Positions 11,995 to 23,143 of a stretch of DNA of 64,000 nucleotides are shown one piece after another. The notes beneath the pieces were generated by a model. That model did no database searches. It was given only the letters and a program-made list of their open reading frames with translations, and was not told where the DNA came from. The stretch is from Rutidosis leptorrhynchoides (lineage: Eukaryota > Streptophyta > Magnoliopsida > Asterales > Asteraceae): positions 82,690,001 through 82,754,000 of the forward strand of contig NC_092339.1 in NCBI RefSeq assembly GCF_046630445.1. Direction: 5' to 3'. The position numbers and the translations under genes were made by a program. Within the stretch, counting starts at the first letter, position 1. Each line of letters begins with the position of its first letter.

Positions 11995-12555
11995 AATTGT
12001 GACGAGTACAAATCAACTAAAAGTCTAAAAGATAAATGCTCTTATAGGGACCAAATGTTCACAATAATTGCCTAAGCTAGATATGAAACAAATAGTTCAT
12101 TAAAAAAAAAAAAGGTCATTGTGCGTTTTCGAGATGATAGCCGAAATACACTTACAAAAGTAGGTCAGCCGTCAATTCTTTATGGCCATATCAATGTAGA
12201 TCAACAAAATCATTTATGGTTTTGATAAAAGATTAATTGAAAATTAATTTTTTTTTTTTTTTGGATTCTCGGTAACAAAAGCAAAGGTTGTTTTTGGTTG
12301 CCACAACAAACAAGACAGAGGTTGTTGACCTTTGTTGTTAAACATGGCACAAGTGAACAATAACAATAGATTATTGTTTTTGAAAAGAATAATGATGCGT
12401 TAATTTAATTGTATAAAATAAAATTAAAGAAAATGGTTTTCATTGATGACTATGAACAAACGCAAACAAAGTGTTTGTGGTATTTGGTGATTAAAAAAAA
12501 AAGTGCATCTAAAGCTTCTACTGAAAATAATATGCATCTAAAGCTTCTACTGAAA

Positions 12556-12718
12556 ATTAATGTGCAAGGTACAACATATAACTATATGGTCAAATTCATT
12601 TGAGCCTTCGGAGTCACAAGTATATGATGTATATATATTACTCAATTAACAAAATAGTAAATCGAAATTAATTCATATGAATAGTAAAACGAAATTAATT
12701 AATTTACTATTCACATAA
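12556..12718 (+). repeat. Fragment of Tork-like LTR inside the Copia element
   Basis: The start AATGTGCAAGGTACAACATA and the following blocks (GAGCCTTCGG, AAAATAGTAAATCGAAATTA, ATTAATTTACTATTCACAT) match the first part of the Tork-like LTR at 16925 and 22477 in the opposite orientation. The fragment starts at or near the LTR edge and covers about 165 bp. Confidence 0.75.
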
Positions 12719-12905
12719 AAAAGCGCATATGATGAAAAGCGCATCGCATATGATAAGCGCATATGATAAAAAGCGAATATGATGAAAAGCACAGCGCATA
12801 TGATGAAAAGCGCATATGATTAAAAGCGCATATGGTGAAAAACACAGCGCATATGATTAAAGGCGTATATGGTGAAAAGGATATATGATAAAAAAAGGCA
12901 CATAT
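12719..12905 (+). repeat. Minisatellite, unit close to AAGCGCATATGATGAA
   Basis: About ten degenerate units built around GCGCATATGATgaaaA follow the Tork LTR fragment immediately and end just before the integrase remnant. Variants include AGCACAGCGCATATGATGAA. Confidence 0.75.
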
Positions 12906-12935
12906 GGTGATTAATGAAAAGTATATTGTGAAAAA

Positions 12936-13735
12936 GAATCACAAATGTTTCTTGAAAGAATTCAAGGTAAGATATATGAACCAATTCATCCATCATGTGA
13001 ACCATTTTGATATTTCATGGTTCTAATAGACGCATCTAGCGGATGGTCTCATATTTGTATGTTATCGAGCCGTAATATGGCATTTGCAAAGTTTCTTGCA
13101 CAAATTATTAAATTGAGAACACATTATTCTGATTACACCATTAAAAGGATGAGACTTGATAATGCTGGTGAGTTAACATCTCAAGCATTTAATGATCATT
13201 ATATATCTACAGGGATTGTTGTTGAACATCTAGTTGCTCATGTGCATACACAAAATTGGTTTAGCTGAATCAATAGATAAACGCTTGCAGCTAATAACTA
13301 GACAATTGATAATGAGTACAAATCTCTCAATATTTATATGTGGACATGTAAATTTACATGCTGCGACATTAATTCGCATTATACCATGTGGAAGTCATAA
13401 ATATTTTCACTTAATACTTGATTTTGGCCAAGAGCCAAATATTTTTCACCTTAGAACATTGGTTGTGCAGTGTATGTTCCAATTGTATCACCACAAAACA
13501 ATAAAATGGTTCTTCAAAGAAAGATGGTAATATATTTTGGATATAAAACATCTTCAATCATAAGATATATTGAACCCATGATGGGTGATGTTTTTACAGC
13601 ACGTTTTGCTGATTGTCATTTTAATAAAACATTGTTCCCTAGATTAGGGGGAGAAATAAAAATAAAAAATAAAATGATGCTTCATGATGTGAACATCAAT
13701 TAAGGTATATTGAACTCGCACAAAAGAATGTGAAA
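12936..13735 (+). pseudogene. Copia integrase remnant
   Basis: Broken frames reproduce the Copia integrase core and its C-terminal part in order: VLIDASSGWSH (first catalytic Asp), RLDNAGELTSQAF (second Asp), GLAESIDKRLQLI (catalytic Glu), then FGQEPNIFHLRT, YHHKT / KMVLQRK and IIRYIEPMMGDVFTARFADC. A stop and several frameshifts break it (for example near 13255 and 13480), so no functional integrase can be made. It is followed by a basic linker segment at 13808-14044 that ends NPRKRKS. Confidence 0.85.
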
Positions 13736-13807
13736 CGAAAGTTCAAAAATAATGCATATGCAAGAACTTGCAAATTAATTACTTTATGCATTTACAGATA
13801 AAAAAAA

Positions 13808-15375
13808 GTGACCAAATCATATATACCAGCTATAAATGCTCCAGCTCGAACTGAAATTCCAAAAGCTGGCAATAATGTCACTGTTGAGTCTTTGCCACGC
13901 ATCAAACGTGGAAGATCAATTGGTTCCGAAGATAAAAATCCTCGAAAAAGAAAATCAGCTGATAATGAGGTAAAAGAAAGTGTTCAAGAAGAACCACAAA
14001 TCAATATTCCTTCTGCAGAGGATATTGATAAATGTAAATACTAAAATTGCGATAAAATTATACAATATTATGGAACCAAAATGAAATTAAAATCTCTATG
14101 AGATATTTTCATATAATGTTACAATGACATCATGAATAAAGATGATGATCTGAAACTAAAATCTGTCATTGAATATACAAAGTGGACATGATTGAGCTCA
14201 ATGGAAAGGAGCAAGACGAGCTAAATTAGAATCGCTCGATAAAAGAAAAGTTTTCGGATCAATCGTTATCACTTTTAAAGATGTGAAACATATGGGATAT
14301 AAATGAATTTTTATCCGAAAAGAAATGTGCAAATGAAGTTACAAGGCAAAACTAGACTTGTAACTCAATATTTCCCACAAAGACCAGAAATGAATTATGA
14401 AGAAAACTTATCCTTATGTAGTGAATACAATTACTTATTAGATACTTAATCAACCTGGTAGTTACTTAAATGCATCTCATGGATGTTGTTACTACTTATC
14501 TATGTGAATCACTTGATAATGATATATATATGAATATATCTGAAGGGTTTAAGGTATCATAAGTATCTAATGCAAAACTCAAATAAATGTATTCCATTGA
14601 ATCACAAAGATTTTTATATGGATTGATACAATAGTATAACCGATTAAATGACTACTTGAAAAAAAAGGGGTATACATATAAACTTATTTTGCACGTATGT
14701 TTTATAAAAACAATGTTCGGATATGTGATCGTAGTTGTTTATGTCAATGTTCTTAACATCATATGAACGAATAAAGAGATCTATGAAATCATTCAACTTC
14801 TAAAGAATTATTTTGAAATGAAAGATCATGAAAATCTTAACAGATCGGAAGTTCCATATTTTAGTGCAATTGAGGTTCTTATGTATCTTATAGATTGTAC
14901 AAGACCTGACATTTCTCTTGCAGTTAATTTGTTGGCAAGATTCAGCTCAAATGACAATGGAGCGGGATCAAACACATATTTTGATACCCTTGAGAAACTG
15001 CTGATTTAAAATTATTTTATTATAACGTTTCAAAACAAGATTTGGTTGATTATATATATGCAGGTCATTCATCAAATCCTCATAAAGATAAATCTCAAAC
15101 TCGATATGTATTCCTAAATGGAGATACCACAAAATCATGGCGTTCTTAAAACAAACACTTGTTGCAACATCATCATCAAATCATGACGAAGTGATTGCAT
15201 TATATGAAACTACTCGAAAATGTGTTTGGTTGAGATCAATGACACAAATCATTATTGATTCTTGTGGACTAGAACGCTATAAAAGACTAACAACTATCTT
15301 CACCAACAACTATATATGAAGATAATGCAGCTTGCATAATACAAATGAAAGAAGAGTATCAAAAGTGACTGAACA
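13808..15375 (+). pseudogene. Copia RT and RNase H remnants
   Basis: After the integrase linker (KRGRSIGSEDKNPRKRKS) come fragments of the RT N-terminus near 14280-14430 (KHMGYK, then SYKAKLVTQYFPQRPEMNYE over a frame break). A late RT/RNase H piece lies at 14818-15009 (YLIDCTRPDISLAVNLLARF), and RNase H pieces near 15060-15375 (SQTRYVFLNGD, VATSSSNHDEVIALYET, EDNAACIIQMKEEY). The catalytic centre of RT cannot be found; the middle of the domain is deleted or too decayed to read. Confidence 0.75.
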
Positions 15376-15388
15376 AAATATAAATACT

Positions 15389-15595
15389 GACGAGGCGCCA
15401 AAGCCATAGACGGTCTTAACGGTCATAAGTTTGATGGAAAAGAATGGTATGTTGGTAAGGCTCAGAAAAGACTACAAAGGAATAGGAATTGAAACAAGGG
15501 TTTGAGCAAACCATGAAGGAGACTGTAGACAAATCACAAGGGCTAAACTTGTACATAAAAGATTTAGATGATACAGTTTCAGATGAAAACCTCAG
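15389..15595 (+). pseudogene. Captured poly(A)-binding-protein gene fragment
   Basis: Plus-strand frames read KAIDGLNGHKFDGKEWYVGK, AQKR, then ELKQGFEQTMKETVDKSQ and GLNLYIKDLDDTVSDENLR. This matches the end of RRM3, the linker and the start of RRM4 (RNP2 LYIKDL) of plant cytoplasmic poly(A)-binding proteins. Two one-base frame changes (near 15398 and 15487) break it. On the left the Copia RNase H sequence runs to TKYK (TKHI in relatives); on the right it resumes at FFSYTQDLVKDNQ, so the fragment sits inside the Copia coding region. No intron-like gap is seen, which favours capture from a spliced transcript. The parent locus is outside the window. Confidence 0.8.
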
Positions 15596-15906
15596 ATTCT
15601 TCTCATATACTCAAGATCTCGTAAAAGACAACCAGATTAAAATGAGATACGTTCAATCAACAACTCTGCTGATCTTTATACCAAAGCACTGCCAACTGCT
15701 ATTTTCAGAACACACGTTCATAATATTGGCATGAGACATGTTCAGAAGATGTAACAACTCAGGCGTTGCCTATTTGAGGGGGAGTCAACTCTATGCTGCA
15801 CTCTTTTTCCCTTAGCTAAAGTTTTATCCCAATGGGTTTTCTTTAGCAAGGTTTTTAACGAGGCAGTAATAGTTATTCTCTAATAAAATTGTCATCCAAG
15901 GGGGAG
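15596..15906 (+). pseudogene. Copia RNase H C-terminal end and polypurine tract
   Basis: The frame FFSYTQDLVKDNQIKMRYVQ continues with broken pieces of the SADLYTKALPTAIFRTHVHN type, the usual C-terminus of Copia RNase H. A non-coding segment ends in the GGGGGAG tract at 15900-15906, adjacent to the 3' LTR. Confidence 0.8.
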
Positions 15907-16144
15907 TGTTATAAAATATCTAGATTGTGTTATAAAATATCTAGATTGGATGTTAATTTTATTATTATTATATTTCTTGCATAGTAATATTTTATACTAT
16001 AAATAGACATGTATGGTAACCATTTAAGGTGTACCATTTCTCTTGAAATATCAATATCAATATTTCTTCTCTCCTTCTTCTCTCTTTTTCTCTCTTTGTT
16101 CTTATAACCATTAAAGGTAGTTATAAGCCTACTGAATTATAACA
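15907..16144 (+). repeat. Copia 3' LTR (238 bp)
   Basis: I found no difference from the 5' LTR at 9682-9919 when reading the two side by side. It is followed by the target-site duplication CAATT. Confidence 0.9.
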
Positions 16145-16925
16145 CAATTATTATTTTATAAACCATTTACAAAATTAAATATTCATATATTTAAATTTAA
16201 TAAAACATGCACATGATTAACGATCCCAAAGATCCAGTTACACCACTAATAATTGTCAAAATATGTAATTCACAAAGTGAGTAAACGATATACATTTCTT
16301 GAAGAAACTGATTGAAGGAGAGAAACCTACGATCAAAAGTATGACCGTCTCTTTGAATAGTCCTCACTACACTTCAAACAACGTCAATGGATGCTAGTCC
16401 AAACTCAAGTAATAATTAATCAACCTTTGATTAATATTATGAACCCAAAATAATACTCCGTATGAAACAATGTTATTTCTATTCTTACTTTCTCTCTTAT
16501 TCATCTCATAACCCAACGAACATATATATATGAATATATGATAACCCCGTTTGTTTGGTAGCATAAAGTAAATCAAAAGAATATCTTGTTTTCGATTTCT
16601 TTGTCTGTAATATCATATTTCGTTTGATTAGGTTTTAAAAAGTCGTATTTCTCAAATACTTTAGGGGTATGTTATGTAACTTATAATTAATAATTTCTAT
16701 CATGTCGCTTTCATGTGAATAGTAAATTAATTAATTTCATTTCATTTACTATTCATATGAATAGTAAACGAATTAATTTCGATTTACTATTTTGTTACTT
16801 GAGTAATATATATGCATCATATATATATATTTTATTTGACATCTCGGTGTATATGTGTGTGACCCCGAAGGCTTAAATGAAGTTGCCATATAGTTATATG
16901 GTGTGCCTTGCACATTAATCATACA
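16145..16925 (-). repeat. Tork-like 3' LTR, main part
   Basis: This continues the LTR begun at 9617 and ends TTAATCATACA, next to the purine-rich (on the minus strand) GTGGGAGTC polypurine tract. Its distal 390 bp match the right LTR at 22089-22477. The reconstructed length is about 841 bp. Confidence 0.8.
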
Positions 16926-16986
16926 GACTCCCACTTGCGCATGGCACAACACCAAGTAACTATACAAACAATGGTAAGCGTCTAGC

Positions 16987-17612
16987 TAGGGATGGCAACA
17001 GATACCCGATCCAGTGGATATCCATCCGATCCACCCGATTATTCGTGGATATGGACGATCTAAATGGATATGGATGAAAAAATTTCATCCATGGATGAAC
17101 CCGCTTTCACCCGAAATAACTAAATATATAAATTTATCACTCAAATTAGTATCATTTATGTAGTGATATTTCATTAATTATATTCATATTCATCTTTCTT
17201 TATAGTTTTTCTAAAAATATAACTTTTTTCTTATATTTTGTTTTGTTTAAATAATCAAATGTATTTATCGTACTTTGGTGTTCAAATGTGATTTCATGTA
17301 ACTAAAAGTAAGCAACTTACATGTCGATATCTTTACACGTTTAATAGGTTATCTGTTGAATATTTGTTATATAGATTAGTAAAATGTGACTTTCGGTCGC
17401 ATAAACTATTAAAAATATTTTGATCGTATATAGTGAACCACCGCTTATAATTGTTAAAAATAAAATAAATTTAAACGGATATGGATAATTATCCATTAAC
17501 CCACTTCACCCGACGGATATGGATATGGATGGATGAAAAGTAAAAAAAAATAAATGGATATGGATATGGATACGGCCTCACCCGATCCATATCCGATCCA
17601 TTGCCATCCCTA
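16987..17612. mobile_element. hAT-type MITE (626 bp) in the Tork-like element
   Basis: The terminal inverted repeat is TAGGGATGGCAA and the flanking 8-bp duplication is CGTCTAGC (16979-16986 and 17613-17620). Both ends carry inverted runs of GGATATGGAT and ATCCGATCCA. The related Tork copy at 32206-32213 preserves the empty site, with a single CGTCTAGC followed by AACACG, which confirms the boundaries. No transposase is encoded. Confidence 0.9.
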
Positions 17613-17620
17613 CGTCTAGC

Positions 17621-18401
17621 AACACGTCATTGTCCCCAAATTCATGTGAGGGTAGTTTCTCGAAACTGTTTATGGTAAGTTTTAAATGTCATTCGTCCTT
17701 TTGTTTCAGATACTTTAGTTAAACTTGAGATATGGATCATCGGTCATTCTCATTTGTTTAACAATTTTGTTTCTCGATCTTATAACTGAATTAGATCACC
17801 AAATTAATTAAGTATCATCTTAATTACATCTGGGTGCGGCCACACAAATATCTTATTCATTCATCGAGGAGCTCCAAAAGTATCTAACTCCAAATATTTT
17901 AGAGGAACAAATCCTATATTGCATACACGTGCCTATCACGAGCTTTACATTATACCCAATAATGGCCTTTATAACAGCCTTATTCAGGACAGCGTTTAAC
18001 CATATCAAAATACAATGCTACACTCATCAAGACGTGCGTGCATCTCAAGTCTAAGGACACAAAAACATAATCACTAAAAGATTTACTACTGACTACGATC
18101 CATGTAGTGACATCTCATGGTTGGGTCATTTCAATATTCATCATCAATGAATACATATGAATTTTGGTCTCAACAAGTTAACTATTCATCATCAATGAAT
18201 ATAACTAAAATTTCACATTAATCTTAATTCATGTTATTCCCATAACATGACCGATTATGGAGATTTTGAATAATCAACAATTATTCATGGATTAAACATG
18301 CTAATATAGAACACAGTGATATAAATGAAAATGATCATATCAAGTATGTCAATTCATTAATATAAAACTACTTAATGTTCCAAAAATATCCAAATATTAA
18401 A
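17621..18401 (-). other. Tork-like 3' untranslated region
   Basis: This is non-coding DNA between the end of RNase H and the 3' LTR. The segment up to about 18140 aligns with 32214-32738 of the second Tork-like copy, so it is part of the element rather than another insertion. Confidence 0.65.
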
Positions 18402-21400
18402 TTACAAATGAAAAAGATCAGCAGCATAACGAAATCCAATACTACTAGCATGATCATCATGCTTGTTATGCATCATGGGCTTCGTGAACGGGTCAGTCAC
18501 ATTATCATTTGTATGAACCTTTAAGAATACTAATATCATTCCTCTTAATGACTTAATGAATGTAGTCAAACTTTTGAAGAAAGTGCCAGATACTTTTATG
18601 TACATGTGATTCTTTCAAAAGTATATTAACACTCGAACTATCACAGTACATATTATAGAAGATTAAATGTTGTGTACTACTCTGAGTATAACAACAAACT
18701 TCCTTATCTAGACAGCTTTCTGAGCAGCTTCTCAGTCAACAATGTATTCTGCTTTGGTTGTAGATTGTTCAATAGTGCTCTGCCTAGAGCTCTTCCAATC
18801 AACTGTCTTGCCCATCATGACAAAAAAACAACGTGACTAGATCGAGAATCATCTTGATCAGTTTGGAAACTAGAATCAGTATAAAACTTAATACTTAACT
18901 CTTCTTCCAAACCACCGTAAACCAAGAACATATCATTAGTACCTTGCAAATACTAAAGAATATTCTTAACAACAATCCAATATACTTCACCTGGATTATG
19001 TTGACAATGACTCGTCAAACTCAAAACTAATGAAACATCGAGTATAGTACATATCATGGCATACATAATGGATCATATAGCCAAAGCATATGTGATACAT
19101 TTCATTTGTCTCATCTCATCTGCTGTGATAGGACTTTTGAGACTTTCTCACGGTTATGCCTTTTTGCATTGGCAAAGCTCCATGCTTGGAGTTTTGCATG
19201 CTAAATATCTGCAAGATAATGTATGTACTTTGATTCAAACCAATAAGCCAATTGGATCTATTGTATAGATCCTCATTCCAATAATATAAGTAGCTTCATC
19301 AAGATCCTTTATGGAAATACATTCTCTAAGCCAAGACTTGACATCTTGCAAGTTGGAATGTTATTTCTAATAAGTAATATGTCATCAACATATAAGATCA
19401 AGAAGACTACTCTGCTCCCACTAGCTCTAATGTAAACTCGGGACTTATCTTGGTTTTGAGAAAAATTAAACACTTTGATATTCTCATTAAACTTAAGATT
19501 CTAGCTCCTGGATGCTTGCTTTTATCCATAAATAGATTTTTAGAAGCTTGCATACTTTATTAAGATGCTTAGGATTCATAAACCCTTCCGGCTGAACCAT
19601 ATATACGTCCTAGCTTAGGTCGCCATTTAGGAAAGAGGTTTTGACATCCATTAGCCATATTTTATTATCATGAAAAGTAACTATGGCAATAAATATCCTA
19701 ATTGTTTTAAGGCTAGCGACTGGTGAAAAACTTTCATCATAACCTTTTGTCATCATCGAGCTTTAAAAGTGTTTACATTACCATCCATATCAGTCTTCCT
19801 TTGAAGACCCATTTTTACCTTATTGTCTTACAATTGAGTAGAAGATCAATCAAGTCTCATACTTGATTATCCTTCATGGACTGCATATCTGTATTCACAG
19901 AATCTAGTCATTTTCAGATTCAGGACCTGATATGGCCTCATGCAGCTAGAGGGTTCATCATAATCCCTTAGTTGAGGTTTATCTGAATTAATCAGATAAT
20001 TAAATCTCGTAAGCCGATGAGTTCTACTAGATCTATAAAGTGCAGGTGTAACACGTTCTGGCTCACCAACAGTGCGCTCAGTTTCAACGTGTAGATTTCT
20101 AGTGCTTAATGAAGGTATGTTACTTTAAAGTACTTGAATTTCTTCAAGATCTACTTTACTCCCACTGACTTCTTGTAAGAGAAGATCTCTTTCCAGGAAT
20201 TCAGCAGACTGAGCAGAAAACACGTTGTCTTCAGCTTGGTAGTAAAAGTAGTAACCCATTGTTTCCTTTATGTATCGTACAAAGTAACATTAGATAGTTC
20301 TAGGTTCTAATTTGTTTGAAGTGTCATGCTTCACCTACGCTTTACAACCCAGACTTTCAGATAAGACAACTTGGGATTCTTCCCATGCCATAACTCATAT
20401 GGTGTCTTTTCTACTTTCATAGTTGGAATCACATTGAGTATGACTACAGCAGACTCTCATGCATATCCTTAAAAGACGATAGTAGAGAAATCAGACTCAT
20501 CACAAATCAAACTATATCAAGTAAAGTTCGATTCCTCTTACTCAGACACACCATCGTGTTGTGGTGTGTAAGGTAGAGTGAACTATGAGACAATCCCACA
20601 ATTCTTTAGGTAGTCCAAAAACTCTTGACTCATAAACTTACTTACTTCATCGGAGCGAAGTGCTTTAATGGTCTTTCCAAGCTGATTATCTACTTTATTT
20701 TGGAATACTTTTGAATGTTAAAATAGCTTTATGTTTATGTTTCAGCAAGTGAACATAATCATAGCTACTGTACTCATCAGTAAATGTAATGAAGTAAAAT
20801 TAACTAAATCTATACATTGTTCTTAAAGGGCTAAATACAACAGTATGTATTAGTCCTAAAAGATCTTTAGCTCTTTTACCTAAATCGGAGAAAGAAGTAT
20901 TTGTCATCTTTTCACATAAACATGACTCGCATACATCAAATGACTCAAAGTCAATTGATTCCAAAAGTCCATTAGATTAGAGTTTTGAAATGCATTGTTT
21001 GTTTATATGACCAATATGACAATGTCATAGATAGGTCTTATTCAAGTCTTGCTTGAAGACTTTGGCGATGTAGGTATACACATAATTCTCATTTGAAATT
21101 ACACTATGCATATCAATTTCAAAAATACCATCACGTGGATAGGTATTAAGATAAATATATTATCCTTGGAAACTGAAATACCTAAGTGTGTAAATGCAAG
21201 TTCAATACTAACATCTTTCAAACTATGTCGCTCGCAGTATTGAGAGCATAATGCTATTGTTCCAACAAAACAATAAGACCACTTAGAGAAGTAAGTTCAG
21301 AGGTACCAATAGCTTTAACAAAAGCTTGATCCCCTTTGCCTACTTGCAAATCCAGTGTGTCTTTCTTCAGTCTATTACTTCTTCTCATTCCCTTCATACT

Positions 21401-21918
21401 GTTACAAGTGTGAAGGCCACAACCAGTTAACAAAGATCTATGAATCACTAGAAGAAGTATATAACTATATATGGAATATACCTGATTTGCTAGTCTCACC
21501 AGCGTTGCCTTTTCTCAGCTCAGATTGGAAGATATGACAACTTCCTTCTCCAATTGCCAACTTTTTCACAATGAAAACATTCAGCGTCTTTTGTTGGGCT
21601 TTCCTTCTTGGAAGGTGGAATATTTTTCCTAGCAAATGATTTGTCATTTTCCTTCCACAAAGTATTCGACTTATTCTTTTTCACCCTTCAATCCTATTTC
21701 TTCCTGATCATCAAACAACATTCGATAATCATTTTGCTGAGCAGCAGCAACTGACACAACAGGAAGAAAGGATATGGGTTCTAAACTTTATTCAACTTCT
21801 AATTATGCTTGAGAATAATTCTCAGGTTGCAGTGCCAGTCTAGGAAGTTTGAACATTGAGTTTATCCTTCTCCAACAAAGAAGGAAGTGTGTTTTGGTTT
21901 ACGTTTTGATTATTTGAC
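18402..21918 (-). pseudogene. Tork-like gag-pol polyprotein, decayed
   Basis: Order on the minus strand: gag start MSNNQNVNQNTLPSLLEKDK near 21918; a CCHC-type knuckle (CFHCEK, then GHW) near 21570; a protease-like segment (TGCGLHTCN) near 21420; integrase pieces near 20610 (YTPQHDGVSE) and 20400 (VEKTPYELWHGKNPKLSYLK); RT near 19660 (IWLMDVKTSFLNGDLS); and the RNase H C-terminus at 18402-18605 (HTNDNVTDPFTKPMMHNKH). Many stops and frameshifts occur, so it is non-functional. The order gag, protease, integrase, RT, RNase H identifies Ty1/copia, and the motifs fit Tork. Confidence 0.8.
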
Positions 21919-22088
21919 ATCTACAACAGATATAAGATTCAATTTAGTATTTTCGATATTGAGCTTTAATAAATTAACTACCCAAGTTTTTATAATTAAA
22001 AAAACAATTAATTTACGAAAGCATAAGATCCACATAGAGGTTCCATAGCCACATTTGTTGATCAGCTAGCAGTTATGGAGTCTATTTG

Positions 22089-22477
22089 TATGAATATATG
22101 ATATACCCCGTTTGTTTGGTAGCATAAAGTAAATCAAAAGAATATACTGTTTTCGATTTCTTTGTCTGTAATATTTGATTTGGTTTTAAAAAGTCGTATT
22201 TCTCAAATACTTTAGGGGTATGTCATGTAACTTATAATTAATAATTTCTATCATGTCGCTTTCATGTGAATAGTAAATTAATTAATTTCGTTTCATTTAC
22301 TATTCATATGAATAGTAAATGAATTAATTTCGATTTACTATTTTGTTACTTGAGTAATATATATGCATCATATATATATATTTTATTTGACGTCTCGGTG
22401 TATATGTGTGTGACCCCGAAGGCTCAAATGAAGTTGGCCATATAGTTATATGTTGTACCTTGCACATTAATCCTACA
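22089..22477 (-). repeat. Tork-like 5' LTR, truncated
   Basis: It matches the first 390 bp of the other LTR and ends ATTAATCCTACA. The remaining 450 bp, plus the primer binding site expected next to gag, are missing. A deletion joined 'tatgaatatatga' to the gag leader. Confidence 0.75.
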
Positions 22478-22594
22478 GAGTTTGTATAGTCCCTGTTTCA
22501 AGTTTTATACTTGTTGATGTGCATGAGCTCACATGCCACCTATTGTATCATTTTCTTCAAGTAATATAAAAGTCTTTTGTCTTTAAAAAAAAAA
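22478..22594 (+). pseudogene. LINE 3' tail
   Basis: After the GAGTT duplication the sequence continues the interrupted LINE and ends in a poly(A)-like run at 22584-22594. Together with 8940-9616 it is the pre-insertion target of the Tork-like element. Confidence 0.6.
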
Positions 22595-22909
22595 CAAATG
22601 AATTTAAGTGTTTTTTTATGATGATTTGGTTAGCACCTTTAGTTATTCATGGACTCCATAACCAGGAAAACTAGTTTAACCGAAACACAAAAACCCGAAT
22701 CAAAACGATAGTGTGTTAGTGATTTAAGTGAAATCAGACAATACATTTTAGTGGATTGAATTTACTAGGTTGAAAGTGAAGCAATCTCTAATGCTCTAGA
22801 ACAAATTTGAAGATTGTTGAGTACACGTCCGTTAAAGAGCTAAAAGAGATAGCTTGAGTTGGTTATAGTCTGAGTTAAATAAAACTATGATTTGGCTGTC
22901 CAGGTTTAC

Positions 22910-23143
22910 GGTGCGCCGCATCATCATTGTGGTGCGCCGCACCATATAACATGAAAAGGACCACTCGAAGTCAGTAAGTCATATGACTAACACGAGGAGT
23001 GGTGCGCCGCATCATCATTGTGGTGCGCCGCACCATATAACATGAAAAGGACCACTCGAAGTCAGTAAGTTTTGGTGTGTTAATGCACCATATGACTGAC
23101 ACGAGGAGTGGTGCGCCGCACCTCTTATATGGTGCGTCGCACC
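22910..23143. repeat. 91-bp tandem repeats with paired GC palindromes
   Basis: Pairs of near-palindromes (GGTGCGCCGCA / GGTGCGCCGCACC) recur at 22910/22931, 23001/23022 and 23110/23131. The first two are 91 bp apart and share CATATAACATGAAAAGGACC. Two of the palindromes diverge (GCATC in place of GCACC; GCGTCGC). Confidence 0.8.

Larger units (their letters stand above)
9682..16144 (+). mobile_element. Composite non-autonomous Ty1/copia element
   Basis: This 6463-bp element has 238-bp LTRs that I read as identical and a 5-bp duplication CAATT (9677-9681 and 16145-16149). It is inserted in the Tork-like 3' LTR. A GGGGGAG polypurine tract precedes the 3' LTR. The interior lacks any recognisable gag or protease. 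It carries a hairpin-bearing leader, a Harbinger MITE, a piece of Tork LTR, a minisatellite, broken integrase, RT and RNase H, and a fragment of a poly(A)-binding-protein gene. Because the LTRs are young and the coding region is old, it was most likely mobilised by proteins supplied in trans. Confidence 0.9.
9617..22477 (-). mobile_element. Tork-like Ty1/copia retrotransposon, decayed
   Basis: This is a minus-strand element bounded by the 5-bp duplication GAGTT (9612-9616 and 22478-22482). On the plus strand it starts TGTTGGAAAACCG and ends ATTAATCCTACA. It contains, 5' to 3' on the minus strand, a truncated 5' LTR, gag with a CCHC knuckle, integrase, RT and RNase H remnants, a long 3' untranslated part and the 3' LTR. 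The 3' LTR is split by a younger Copia (9682-16144), and the 3' untranslated part holds a hAT MITE (16987-17612). It sits inside a LINE. Confidence 0.85.

Noticed and set aside
22910..23143. CRISPR-like array
   Set aside because: The repeats are unequal, the intervening sequence is itself repeated, and the genome is a plant nuclear one.
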